Source: Gammaproteobacteria bacterium
GTDB taxonomy: Bacteria > Pseudomonadota > Gammaproteobacteria > Eutrophobiales > Eutrophobiaceae
Direction: 5' to 3'
DNA length: 47,460 bases
Assembly (NCBI GenBank): GCA_028281365.1
Contig: JANQJZ010000014.1
Span: forward strand, 1 to 47,460
The notes below the pieces were generated by a model. That model saw only the letters and a list, made by a program, of their open reading frames with translations. It did no database searches and had not been told where the DNA came from. The position numbers and the translations under genes were made by a program. Below, piece after piece: positions 39,851 to 47,460 of this stretch (position 1 is its first letter; every line of letters begins with the position of its first letter).

Positions 39851-40924
39851 TTGAATCTAAAAAAAATCATCAAGCCCGCTGTTCTTCAAGCAAATGCATA
39901 CCATATTCCCAAAGCAGAAGGTTTAATCAAACTGGATGCGATGGAAAACCCTTATGCATGGTCTGAAGAAATAAAAAATCAATGGGCTGAATACTTGAAA
40001 CAGGCAAACTTGAATCGTTATCCTGATGCTGATGCAAGTAATGTAAGACAACAGCTTAAGTCATCTCTAAATTTATCCGATAATATTGATATTTTATTTG
40101 GCAATGGTTCGGATGAATTAATCCAGATTATTCTGCTGGCATTAAATAAAGAATTTAATTCTGTTTTGGCTGTTGAACCCAGCTTTGTAATGTATCGTTT
40201 ACTGAGTGAATTACTGGAGTTAAATTTTTCTGGAGTTCTTTTAAATGGCGACTTCTCATTAAACTTGTCATCAGTAAAAGTGTCGATTGAACAGCAACAA
40301 CCCGGGGTGATTTTTATAGCCTGGCCAAATAACCCAACCGGTAATTGCTTTGGCGAAGATGAACTGGAACAGATATTTAATATTGCACCGGGACTTGTCG
40401 TAGTTGATGAGGCGTATCATGTGTTCGCTCAGAAGACGATGATGTCTTATTTAGAAAAATATCCAAACGTTTTATTAATGCGGACATTCTCAAAACTTGG
40501 TTTGGCTGGGTTACGTTTGGGAATGTTATTTGGTAGAAAAGAATGGATAAGCCAATTTAATAAAATACGATTGCCGTACAATATTGGTACATTGAATCAA
40601 CTGAGTGCCAGTTTCATTCTGGATAATATTGAAATTCTTGAACAACAGGCAATGCAAATACGTAAAGATCGGCAAACCATGTTTACTGCATTAACTGCAA
40701 TAAATGGAATACAAGCATGGCCAAGCAATGCAAACTTTATTTTATTTCGTGTTGAAGATAAACCTGCGGATGAAATACATGCCGCTTTACTGGATAACAA
40801 GATCCTGATTAAAAATCTGCATGGTAGCCAAGCATTGCTTAAAAATTGTTTACGTGTGACTGTTGGTACAGCAGAAGAAAACGAAAAATTTATTTCCTGT
40901 TTAAAAGCAATTATAAGTTCTTAA
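39851..40924 (+). CDS. hisC: histidinol-phosphate aminotransferase
   Basis: A PLP-dependent aminotransferase of histidine synthesis. It has 357 residues and begins with TTG (39851), giving MNLKKIIKPAVLQANAYHIP. Landmarks are LDAMENPYAW, LFGNGSDELIQIILLAL, WPNNPTGNCF, VVVDEAYHVF, and MRTFSKLGLAGLRLGMLFG with the PLP-binding Lys. It stands alone, split from hisG-hisD by the zinc cluster. No strong ribosome-binding site precedes the TTG. Confidence 0.95.
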   Translation: MNLKKIIKPAVLQANAYHIPKAEGLIKLDAMENPYAWSEEIKNQWAEYLKQANLNRYPDADASNVRQQLKSSLNLSDNIDILFGNGSDELIQIILLALNKEFNSVLAVEPSFVMYRLLSELLELNFSGVLLNGDFSLNLSSVKVSIEQQQPGVIFIAWPNNPTGNCFGEDELEQIFNIAPGLVVVDEAYHVFAQKTMMSYLEKYPNVLLMRTFSKLGLAGLRLGMLFGRKEWISQFNKIRLPYNIGTLNQLSASFILDNIEILEQQAMQIRKDRQTMFTALTAINGIQAWPSNANFILFRVEDKPADEIHAALLDNKILIKNLHGSQALLKNCLRVTVGTAEENEKFISCLKAIISS

Positions 40925-40947
40925 AATATTATAAAATTCTGACAGGT

Positions 40948-42075
40948 TTATTGCGGCATCAGTGCATAAGGCCGCTGCGCAATCCTGGCCGTTAACTCCT
41001 GTAGTTCCCACCCTCGCAGGATCTTAATCTTAATTTCTGTCCCAGGTTCAATATCGGTAATGGTTTCTATTGTCTGATCAGGTGAGGCTACATTTTGCCC
41101 ATTGATACTGATCATAATATCGCCGGGTACAATACCGGCATTTTCAGCAGGACCATTTCGCATTATTGCGGTTACCAGTACACCGCCGGTTTCTAAATTT
41201 GCTGCTTCAATCACATCCTGGCTCAATATTTGTGCTTCTATCCCTAACCAGCCCCTGACGACTTTTCCATTTTTAATAATCTGCTGCATGACATCCAGTG
41301 CCTGGTTAATCGGGGTTGCGAGACCAATACCTTCCGAACCACCTGTGCTGGATATGATGGCAGTATTTATACCGACTAACTCACCGGTAGCATTTATTAA
41401 TGCACCGCCTGAATTACCAAGATTAATATCCGCATCGGTTTGGATAAAATCATCAAAATAGGAAATCCCCCGGCGTTTTCTACTGGTTGCACTAACGATG
41501 CCTTGAGTAACTGTTTGACCAAAGTTATACGGGTTACCGATAGCCAGTACAATATCGCCAACCTGTAGTTTGGAGGAATCACCAATCGGGATTTGTGGCA
41601 GATTTTCCAGACTAATTTTCAGTATCGCCAAATCGGTATCAGTATCCAGACCAATCAATTGTGCCTGTACCTGCCGGCTATCATTCAATGTAACCCTAAT
41701 ATCATTTGCAATCTGTATAACATGGGCATTCGTCAAAATATAACCATCCGTGTTCATAATCACGCCAGAACCAATAGAGCTATCCCGGCGTTGTTTTGGC
41801 GCAGTTGGTGCGGTACCAAAAAAGCGCTGGAATAGAGGATCATCGAATAAAGGATGACGTCTTTCCTGGTAGACCTTGCTGGCATAAATATTAACGACTG
41901 CAGGCGCGGTTGCCGCGACAGCGTCATTAAATGAATGACGGCTGGACTTAAAAGGAGATGAAATTGAAAAATCAGATAAAAAATTGTCGGAAAAAACGAT
42001 TAGAAACAGAAATGCAGCAGCCAGGCCAAAGGCCGTGTATTGTAAAATAAATATAAAGGTCTTTTTGAATTGCAT
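40948..42075 (-). CDS. DegS/AlgW-type membrane-anchored serine protease
   Basis: A periplasmic HtrA protease that in relatives cleaves the anti-sigma factor RseA/MucA to start the envelope stress response. It has 375 residues: one N-terminal membrane anchor (residues about 10-30), a trypsin-like domain with the triad H118 (TNAHVI), D148 (DTDTDLAIL) and S222 (GNSGGAL), and one PDZ domain (about 275-365; GVLVTAIMRNGPAENAGI). A single PDZ and an uncleaved anchor favour DegS/AlgW over DegP. It converges with hisC across 23 bp and diverges from petA. Confidence 0.92.
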   Translation of the reverse strand: MQFKKTFIFILQYTAFGLAAAFLFLIVFSDNFLSDFSISSPFKSSRHSFNDAVAATAPAVVNIYASKVYQERRHPLFDDPLFQRFFGTAPTAPKQRRDSSIGSGVIMNTDGYILTNAHVIQIANDIRVTLNDSRQVQAQLIGLDTDTDLAILKISLENLPQIPIGDSSKLQVGDIVLAIGNPYNFGQTVTQGIVSATSRKRRGISYFDDFIQTDADINLGNSGGALINATGELVGINTAIISSTGGSEGIGLATPINQALDVMQQIIKNGKVVRGWLGIEAQILSQDVIEAANLETGGVLVTAIMRNGPAENAGIVPGDIMISINGQNVASPDQTIETITDIEPGTEIKIKILRGWELQELTARIAQRPYALMPQ

Positions 42076-42223
42076 ATTGCTAAAAGTTGCTTAAAATCGC
42101 GCTTTTTTCGTTTCGAGCTATTTATAAAAGCCGCTATTTATCAAATAGTTTGTTTAACTTATCATGTTACACTAGTGACTAATGATACTGATAATGAATC
42201 TGTCAGTAATTTGAGGGGAAATA

Positions 42224-42820
42224 ATGGAAAATACCATCGAGGTTGACGATAGTCGTCGACGATTCATTACTGCGGCCGCGACAGTTGTTGGAGGTGCTGG
42301 TGTCGTAGCTGGTGCCATTCCTTTCGTAGCAACAATGACCCCCAGTGCAAAGACCAAGGCAATTGGTGCGCCGATAGAGGTTGATATCAGTAACCTGCAA
42401 CCCGGTGAAAGAATCATTGAAAAATGGCAGGGAAAACCTGTCTGGATACTTCGCCGTACGCAGGAAATGCTGGATGATATTACGGCACAGAATAACGAAG
42501 TTGGTGATCCGGAATCAAACAGTAGTGCACAACCCAGTTATGCAAAGAATGAATACCGCGCGATCAAGGATGAGGTTCTGGTTGTCCTGGGCATCTGTAC
42601 CCATTTAGGTTGCTCACCGAATTATATACTGAAGGGTGCTGAGAACAGCCCGGCGGCAGATTGGAAAGGGGGTTTCTTTTGTCCCTGTCATGGTTCCAGT
42701 TTTGATTTGGCAGGCCGTGTGTTCAAGGGTGTGCCAGCACCAACGAATTTGGTTGTTCCGCCATATAAATTCCTGTCACCAACAAGATTACTGATCGGTG
42801 ATGATAGTGGGGCAGTGTAA
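42224..42820 (+). CDS. petA: ubiquinol-cytochrome c reductase Rieske iron-sulfur subunit
   Basis: The 2Fe-2S subunit of cytochrome bc1. It has 198 residues. A Tat signal/anchor holds SRRRFI (10-15) before the hydrophobic segment VVGGAGVVAGAIPFVA. Cluster ligands are visible in CTHLGC (C125, H127, C130 disulfide) and CPCHGSSFD (C153, C155 disulfide, H156). KGVPAPTNLVVPPYKF completes the fold. A strong ribosome-binding site (GAGGGG) precedes the ATG. petB starts at the final base. Confidence 0.97.
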   Translation: MENTIEVDDSRRRFITAAATVVGGAGVVAGAIPFVATMTPSAKTKAIGAPIEVDISNLQPGERIIEKWQGKPVWILRRTQEMLDDITAQNNEVGDPESNSSAQPSYAKNEYRAIKDEVLVVLGICTHLGCSPNYILKGAENSPAADWKGGFFCPCHGSSFDLAGRVFKGVPAPTNLVVPPYKFLSPTRLLIGDDSGAV

Positions 42821-44079
42821 TGACGGATATCGCTAAAAGAGTCGTTGATGGATTATATGGATTAAGGGACTGGGTCGATGCCCGTTTCCCGTTAATGAAA
42901 AGCTGGAATGAGCATCTTGCCAAATATTATGCGCCAAAGAATTTTAATTTCTGGTATTTCTTCGGTTCGTTAGCATTATTAGTGCTGGTTATCCAGATAT
43001 TAACCGGTATCTGGTTAACGATGAATTACCAACCTTCAGATGAAGGTGCTTTCGCTTCGGTTGAATACATCATGCGTGATGTTAGTTGGGGCTGGTTTAT
43101 TCGATATATGCATTCAACCGGGGCTTCAGCATTTTTTGTTGTCATCTATTTACATATGTTTCGGGCTTTATTGTACGGTTCTTACAAAAAGCCGCGCGAA
43201 TTATTATGGTTGTCCGGAATGGCGATCTATCTGGTCCTGATGGCGGAAGCATTTTTTGGTTACTTACTACCCTGGGGGCAGATGTCATACTGGGGAGCAC
43301 AGGTAATCATCTCATTGTTCGGTGCCTTGCCGTTTATCGGTGAAGAGCTATCCTTGTGGATTCGGGGTGACTTTGTTGTTTCCGGTGTTACGCTGAATCG
43401 ATTTTTCTCACTGCATGTAATTGCGTTTCCGTTACTCATTTGTGCTTTAGTTGGTTTTCATATCCTGGCATTACACGAAGTCGGTTCGAATAACCCGGAT
43501 GGTATAGAAATCAAAAAGAACAAAAATGAACAAGGAATACCCGTTGATGGTATACCATTTCACCCTTACTACACGGTAAAAGATATTTTAGGTGTCGTTG
43601 TCTTTCTGATTTTATTTTTTGGCGTGGTATTTTTTGCACCGGAAATGAAAGTACCTGGTACACAAGGTTTGTTTCTTGAAAGTGCAAACTTTATTCCTGC
43701 TGATCCATTAAAGACACCGGAACATATTGCGCCTGTCTGGTACTTTACACCGTTCTACGCGATCTTACGTGCTGTACCCAGTCAACTTGGCGGTGTGATT
43801 GCAATGGGATTGGCAACAAACCTGTTTTTATTATTGCCCTGGCTGGATCGCAGTCCGGTCAGGTCATGGCGATATCGTGGCTGGAACTATCGTTGTGCAT
43901 TAATTGCGTTTATTATCAGTTTTCTATGTTTAGGTTGGTTAGGTTTGCAGGTAGCGACACCATTGTATACCTGGATGTCCCGATTCTTTTCAGTCATCTA
44001 TTTTCTGTTCTTTTTCCTGATGCCTTTTTATACTGCCATCGATAATGATAAAGCCGTACCGGAAAGGGTGACAGGCTAA
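42820..44079 (+). CDS. petB: cytochrome b of the bc1 complex
   Basis: The transmembrane subunit carrying hemes bL and bH and both quinone sites. It has 419 residues and about eight helices. MKSWNEHLAKYYAPKNFNFWY, IRYMHSTGASAFFVVIYLHMFR with heme-ligand histidines, GYLLPWGQMSYWGAQVI (Qo region), RFFSLHVIAFPLLICALVGFH, with the other His ligands, and PEHIAPVWYFTPFYAILR (PEWF-like variant) are visible. Starts on the last base of petA and ends on the first base of petC. Confidence 0.97.
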   Translation: MTDIAKRVVDGLYGLRDWVDARFPLMKSWNEHLAKYYAPKNFNFWYFFGSLALLVLVIQILTGIWLTMNYQPSDEGAFASVEYIMRDVSWGWFIRYMHSTGASAFFVVIYLHMFRALLYGSYKKPRELLWLSGMAIYLVLMAEAFFGYLLPWGQMSYWGAQVIISLFGALPFIGEELSLWIRGDFVVSGVTLNRFFSLHVIAFPLLICALVGFHILALHEVGSNNPDGIEIKKNKNEQGIPVDGIPFHPYYTVKDILGVVVFLILFFGVVFFAPEMKVPGTQGLFLESANFIPADPLKTPEHIAPVWYFTPFYAILRAVPSQLGGVIAMGLATNLFLLLPWLDRSPVRSWRYRGWNYRCALIAFIISFLCLGWLGLQVATPLYTWMSRFFSVIYFLFFFLMPFYTAIDNDKAVPERVTG

Positions 44080-44816
44080 TGAAATATAAAAAATTACTTT
44101 TTATTTTATTGGTTACTATTTGTAATAACGTTATCGCTGCCGGTGGTGGATCGAAGTTAATGCATATGGATGTTGATTTATCGGATCAAACATCGTTACA
44201 GCGTGGCGCGGCAATATTCACTAACTATTGTCTTAGTTGCCACTCCGCTGCCTACATGAGTTATAGCCGGATTGGCAAGGATCTCGGCATAACTGATGAT
44301 GTATTAAAAAATAATTTTATGTTTGGTACCGATAAGGTCGGTGACTATATGACGGTATCCATGCGTAAGATAGACTCAGAACGTTATTTCGGTGTTGCGC
44401 CACCAGATTTGTCCGTTATCGCACGATCGCGCGGAGCGGACTGGCTCTATACGTACTTTAAAACCTTCTATATCGATGATTCAAAACCAGTTGGCGTGAA
44501 TAACCTGGTTTTCAAGGATGTCGGTATGCCGCATGTGTTTTGGGAATTGCAGGGCTTGCAACGTTTAAACTTACATGGTGATGAAGGTGCACATCATGTT
44601 CCTACTTATGAGGATTTGGAACTCGTTACACCCGGGAGCCAAACCGAGGAGGAATATGACCAAACGGTACGTGATTTGGTGAATTTCCTGGTCTACCTGG
44701 GTGAACCAATCAAGTTAAAACGTACGAAGATTGGTGTTTGGGTCATGTTGTACCTGTTTGTCTTCCTGATTGTTGCGTATATGCTGAAAAAGGAATATTG
44801 GCGCGACATCCATTAA
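44079..44816 (+). CDS. petC: cytochrome c1
   Basis: The c-type heme subunit of bc1 that passes electrons to a soluble or membrane cytochrome c. It has 245 residues. A signal peptide (KLLFILLVTICNNVIA) is cleaved near residue 20. The heme motif CLSCH spans 51-55. DKVGDYMTVSM and GVAPPDLSVIARSRGADWLYTY, in two parts, precede the C-terminal anchor (TKIGVWVMLYLFVFLIVAY). Expected to act in the periplasm. It overlaps petB by 1 nt. Confidence 0.96.
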   Translation: MKYKKLLFILLVTICNNVIAAGGGSKLMHMDVDLSDQTSLQRGAAIFTNYCLSCHSAAYMSYSRIGKDLGITDDVLKNNFMFGTDKVGDYMTVSMRKIDSERYFGVAPPDLSVIARSRGADWLYTYFKTFYIDDSKPVGVNNLVFKDVGMPHVFWELQGLQRLNLHGDEGAHHVPTYEDLELVTPGSQTEEEYDQTVRDLVNFLVYLGEPIKLKRTKIGVWVMLYLFVFLIVAYMLKKEYWRDIH

Positions 44817-44853
44817 CTTCGTTTTGATGGCCCAAAATTTTAGTAATCTGGTG

Positions 44854-44859
44854 TATAAT
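44854..44859 (+). promoter_or_regulatory. -10 box of the sspA promoter
   Basis: A perfect TATAAT lies 33 bp upstream of the sspA ATG, followed by a GC-rich CCCGCGC start region. The best -35 (TTAGTA, 44830-44835, spacer 18) is weak. The GC-rich discriminator fits a growth-rate or stringently controlled promoter. Confidence 0.5.
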
Positions 44860-44892
44860 CCCGCGCTTTCTTAATTCAGGCTGGAGAAAATT

Positions 44893-45522
44893 ATGGCAAG
44901 TGTGGCCAATCGCCGCTCATTAATGGTGTTGTATTCTGATAGTATTAGTCCGATTGGACATGCTGTTCGTATTGTCCTGGCAGAAAAGGACGTCAATGTC
45001 GAGATCAACTATATCGATGATGATAATGTTCCCGAAGAGTTAAATGATATTAATCCCTATAACTCAATCCTGACACTGATTGATCGTGATCTGGTGTTAT
45101 ATGATGCGCAGATCATTATGGAGTATCTGGATGAACGTTTTCCACATCCACCATTGATGCCGGTTGATCCGGTTAATCGTGCCAGTAACCGGCAATTACG
45201 TTACCGGGTTATGCGTGATTTATATACCGTCGTTGATGAACTGGATAGTGAAAACGAGATTGCTGCTGCCAATGCCAAGAAAGTTTTACGTGATAACCTG
45301 ACAGCTATTGCACCGGCATTTTCACAAATGCCGTTCTTTATGTCGGAGGAGTATTCCCTGGTTGATTGTTGCATGGCTCCACTAATGTGGCGTTTAACCC
45401 AATACGGTATCAAGATGCCGATGTCGGCCAAACCATTACAACAATATGCCGACAGGTTATTTGAACGTAAAGCATTTCAAACAAGTTTGTCAGAAATCGA
45501 AAAGGAATATAACGCTGCCTGA
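44893..45522 (+). CDS. sspA: stringent starvation protein A
   Basis: A glutathione-transferase-fold protein that binds RNA polymerase and affects stationary-phase and stress transcription in relatives. It has 209 residues. LMVLYSDSISPIGHAVRIVLAEK is the thioredoxin-like start, here without the catalytic Cys/Ser arrangement of true GSTs. NPYNSILTLIDRDLVLYDAQIIMEYLDERFP, given here in part as DAQIIMEYLDERFP, and the helical C-terminal domain follow. petABC-sspAB is a standard order. Confidence 0.95.
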   Translation: MASVANRRSLMVLYSDSISPIGHAVRIVLAEKDVNVEINYIDDDNVPEELNDINPYNSILTLIDRDLVLYDAQIIMEYLDERFPHPPLMPVDPVNRASNRQLRYRVMRDLYTVVDELDSENEIAAANAKKVLRDNLTAIAPAFSQMPFFMSEEYSLVDCCMAPLMWRLTQYGIKMPMSAKPLQQYADRLFERKAFQTSLSEIEKEYNAA

Positions 45523-45562
45523 TCGTCTATCAGGTTATTACCTGAATACCTGCGTAAAACAA

Positions 45563-45976
45563 ATGAATTCAAATCGTCCATATCTTATTCGCGCATTGTA
45601 TGACTGGATATGTGATAACCATATGACACCACATATCCTGGTTGATACCAGTGGCGATGACCTGAATGTGCCATTTGATTATGTTGAAGATGACCGAATT
45701 GTTTTAAACATTTCTCCGGGTGCGGTACGCGATCTCGATTTGAGCAATGACTATATTAATTTCAAGGCACGTTTCTCGGGACAAAGTATGAATGTTTATT
45801 TTCCTGTCGATGCAGTATTGGCCATCTATGCCAGAGAGAATGGCCGCGGTATGATCTTCCCGGATGAAGAACAGGAAGTAGAAGCGAATGAAGAAGCGGT
45901 ACCAACTTCTGAGGAAGAGAAAAAGGAAAATAAAAATAAAAAGAAAAAGGGATCGCATTTGAAAGTGGTTAAGTAA
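45563..45976 (+). CDS. sspB: ClpXP adaptor SspB (stringent starvation protein B)
   Basis: Delivers ssrA-tagged proteins to ClpXP. The ATG at 45563 gives 137 residues starting MNSNRPYLIRALYDWICDN, the family opening; the frame upstream overlaps sspA and is not conserved. TPHILVDTSGDDLNVPFDYVEDDRIVLNIS, in part TPHILVDTSGD, and FKARFSGQSMNVYFPVDAVLAIYA are the substrate-binding domain. A long charged linker rich in Glu and Lys (EEEKKENKNKKKKG) leads to the ClpX-binding tail SHLKVVK. Confidence 0.95.
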   Translation: MNSNRPYLIRALYDWICDNHMTPHILVDTSGDDLNVPFDYVEDDRIVLNISPGAVRDLDLSNDYINFKARFSGQSMNVYFPVDAVLAIYARENGRGMIFPDEEQEVEANEEAVPTSEEEKKENKNKKKKGSHLKVVK

Positions 45977-46303
45977 TTCCTCTATTTTCCTGACTTATAA
46001 ATTCTTTTAAATATCAGTTTCGCCTGATGGCGAGCAGCTTTTCTTTGCACGACCAAAGAAAAGCTACCAAAAGAAAGACCGCCCCGATGTTATGGCCTGC
46101 GGCTTCCCTCGTTCGTGATCAGTTATAACGGGTCTCGCATAGGCTAATCCCTGATCCGATGCGCTCAATTGTGCGTCCTGCACAATTGACCCTATAACCG
46201 TTCACTCCCTCGGCATAACATAAGGGGAATTTAAGACAAATATTCTTTACTGAATTTAACGGAGTAGTATTCTTAAAATTAAATTTATTGCTATTAATTA
46301 AAT
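45977..46303. other. 327 bp intergenic region holding structured repeats
   Basis: No gene is visible. A 10 bp perfect hairpin (GCTTTTCTTT and AAAGAAAAGC, about 46038-46065) is followed by the nested palindrome listed separately. Confidence 0.5.
46087..46221 (+). repeat. nested palindromic repeat, left copy
   Basis: A 135 bp element with nested complementary arms: ATGTTATG/CATAACAT (46087-46094, 46214-46221); GTTATA-AC-GGGTC with GACCCTATAAC (46122-46134, 46188-46198); GCAT/ATGC; and an inner 10 bp hairpin TCAATTGTGC/GCACAATTGA (46165-46189). Linkers shared with the right copy are CTTCCCTCGTT (46103-46113), ATGCGCT (46159-46165), TCCTG in the loop, and CTCGGC (46209-46214). Confidence 0.75.
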
Positions 46304-47248
46304 ATGGCTCTCGATCATTACGTATCACAAGTTTATTTAAAAAATTTCTATTCTCCTGAGTTAGGGAATGCATTTTATGTAATTAGAAAAAATAAACCAG
46401 GGATATTCCATCAAAGTTCTACAGGAGTTTGTCGAATAGAAAAAAACAGTACTAATGCATATTTAAAAGAAGACAGAATTATTGAAGAGTTTCTGAAAGG
46501 AGTAGAACCTAATTACAATAAATCTTTGGAAAATATAATTTCAGGAAATATTAATACTGAATCTATTTATGTAATAGCTGGCTTTGTGGCTTACATTCTA
46601 ACTTGTTCTCCAGCTGCTATGAGGATCCAATCGCATCCACTAAAAAATATAGTTGAAGTTACATCAGAAATGCTAGACTCAATGGGTAAAATTCCGGCCC
46701 CTCCTGAAATTTTGGGTGGAAAAACACTATCAAAATTAATTGAAGATGGAAAAATAGAAGTAAAAATTGATCCTAAATACCCTCAAGCTATAGGCATTAC
46801 AAATATACTATCTATTTTAAAAACTTTTGGAAATTCAACTTGGGAAATTTTATTAAACAATTATGACGATAATCCTTTTTTTACTAGCGACTTTCCTGTT
46901 GCTATTGAAAAAACTAATGACAATAGAATCTTAAATCGATTGGTACCTCTTTCTCCATATGTTGCGATACGAATAAATCCAGACATAAATTTGGATAAAG
47001 ATAAAACGGATTATGATTTCTCTAAATTCAGATACTTAATCAGAAAAATCAAAAGAAAAGAAATAGCATATATTAATAAGCAAATAGTTAAGTGTGCTGA
47101 AACTATTGTTATTTTTAGAAATAATCTTGATTGGGTTAACAAATTTATTAAGAAGTATTCTAATTATCGCATTGAACCTAAAGCACAAAAAATATCTCTA
47201 GATACAGGTAATTTGCTATGGTTTTCACAAGAGATTGTAAAAATATAA
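46304..47248 (+). CDS. DUF4238 domain protein, accessory
   Basis: A 314-residue soluble protein of the DUF4238 family, function unknown. The family opening is clear: MALDHYVSQVYLKNFYSP. The middle has a hydrophobic helix (VIAGFVAYILTCSPAAMR), and NPFFTSDFPVAIE is a typical conserved stretch before RLVPLSPYVAIRI. The C-terminal third is Lys- and Ile-rich. The gene is more AT-rich than the neighbouring sspAB and has no operon partner. It lies between inverted copies of a structured repeat, so it reads as a transferred single-gene cassette. DUF4238 genes are often found in variable genome regions; a defence role is possible but unproven. Confidence 0.85.
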   Translation: MALDHYVSQVYLKNFYSPELGNAFYVIRKNKPGIFHQSSTGVCRIEKNSTNAYLKEDRIIEEFLKGVEPNYNKSLENIISGNINTESIYVIAGFVAYILTCSPAAMRIQSHPLKNIVEVTSEMLDSMGKIPAPPEILGGKTLSKLIEDGKIEVKIDPKYPQAIGITNILSILKTFGNSTWEILLNNYDDNPFFTSDFPVAIEKTNDNRILNRLVPLSPYVAIRINPDINLDKDKTDYDFSKFRYLIRKIKRKEIAYINKQIVKCAETIVIFRNNLDWVNKFIKKYSNYRIEPKAQKISLDTGNLLWFSQEIVKI

Positions 47249-47313
47249 TTAATTATGTAGGTAAAGTAGGTATTCTTGGGGACATTGGGGACAGACCACG
47301 TTTTTAATTTCCG
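47249..47313. repeat. GGGGACAGACC motif downstream of the DUF4238 gene
   Basis: GGGGACATTGGGGACAGACC spans 47278-47297. Its core recurs at 13084 next to the EAL gene. Motifs of this kind accompany REP-associated transposases. Nothing else is visible in this stretch. Confidence 0.45.
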
Positions 47314-47452
47314 TGATGGCTTGCCGAGTTGTGAAATAGCGATAGCGGAAAACAGACAGGATGTCTGTTTTAGCGCATCCAGTCATGGATGACTGTATGC
47401 GTGACGCGTAAGCGCTATTGAATAACGAGGGAAGTCGAAGACCAAGCCATCA
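47314..47452 (-). repeat. nested palindromic repeat, right copy (inverted)
   Basis: A 139 bp element with outer arms TGATGGCTTG (47314-47323) and CAAGCCATCA (47443-47452), second arms AATAGCG (47335-47341) and CGCTATT (47413-47419), a 10 bp hairpin AAAACAGACA/TGTCTGTTTT with loop GGA (47349-47371), and CAGTCAT/ATGACTG flanked by GCAT/ATGC (47375-47400). Read on the minus strand it has the same order of linkers as the left copy: CTTCCCTCGTT, ATGCGCT, TCCTG, CTCGGC. Confidence 0.75.
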
Positions 47453-47460
47453 GGAAAAGG

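Overview
This window is chromosomal DNA from a gammaproteobacterium with modest GC content, by eye near 40 percent. The evidence is the order of conserved genes: pepA-holC-valS divergent from lptF-lptG; pcnB-folK-panBCD; queA-tgt-yajC-secD-secF; mlaC-ibaG-murA-hisG-hisD; hisC-htrA-petABC-sspAB. The organism is respiratory (a cytochrome bc1 operon), makes its own pantothenate, pyridoxal phosphate, purines, histidine and queuosine, and has a Gram-negative envelope (LptFG, MlaC). I could not place it in an order or genus from the sequence alone.

Layout. 1-3718: valS (cut by the window edge), a small coiled-coil protein, holC and pepA, all on the minus strand. 3935-6102: lptF-lptG. 6106-7349: an RDD membrane protein, a CbiM-like membrane protein and tRNA-Glu(CTC). 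7411-11939: pcnB-folK-deoxynucleoside kinase-panB-panC-panD. 12057-12821: a CinA/MoaB-type protein. 12837-16912: an accessory islet with a GAF-GGDEF-EAL protein and a Fic protein, bracketed by repeats that resemble a tRNA 3' end and lying beside tRNA-Leu(CAA). 17135-24453: queA, tgt, a DUF692 (MNIO-type) protein with a partner protein, then yajC-secD-secF. 24460-26605: pdxB, purN, gloA. 26718-33760: an RND/MMPL exporter, mlaC, ibaG, murA, hisG, hisD. 33783-39693: a zinc-starvation cluster (FtsX-type ABC permease and ATPase, DUF3299, HD protein, small protein, His-rich DUF2796, DUF1826, ZigA GTPase) with a Zur-like operator. 39851-45976: hisC, a DegS/AlgW-type protease, petABC, sspA and sspB. 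46087-47452: a DUF4238 gene between two inverted copies of a structured repeat.

How the genes work together. Most of the window is housekeeping. Three regions are accessory. The zinc cluster separates hisC from hisG-hisD and should be switched on when zinc is scarce. The EAL/Fic islet and the DUF4238 cassette are both framed by hairpin-rich repeats. The DUF692 pair sits in the queuosine/Sec operon without a recognisable precursor peptide.

The most unusual signals are: (1) two ~137 bp nested palindromes around the DUF4238 gene that share short linkers but have different, still complementary, stems; (2) the DUF692 protein plus a partner with a leader-like N terminus and a PqqD-like C terminus; (3) a heptanucleotide array running from the queA stop codon to the tgt start codon; (4) a palindromic operator overlapping a probably leaderless fic promoter; and (5) an RND exporter next to mlaC where the Mla ABC transporter genes would be expected.
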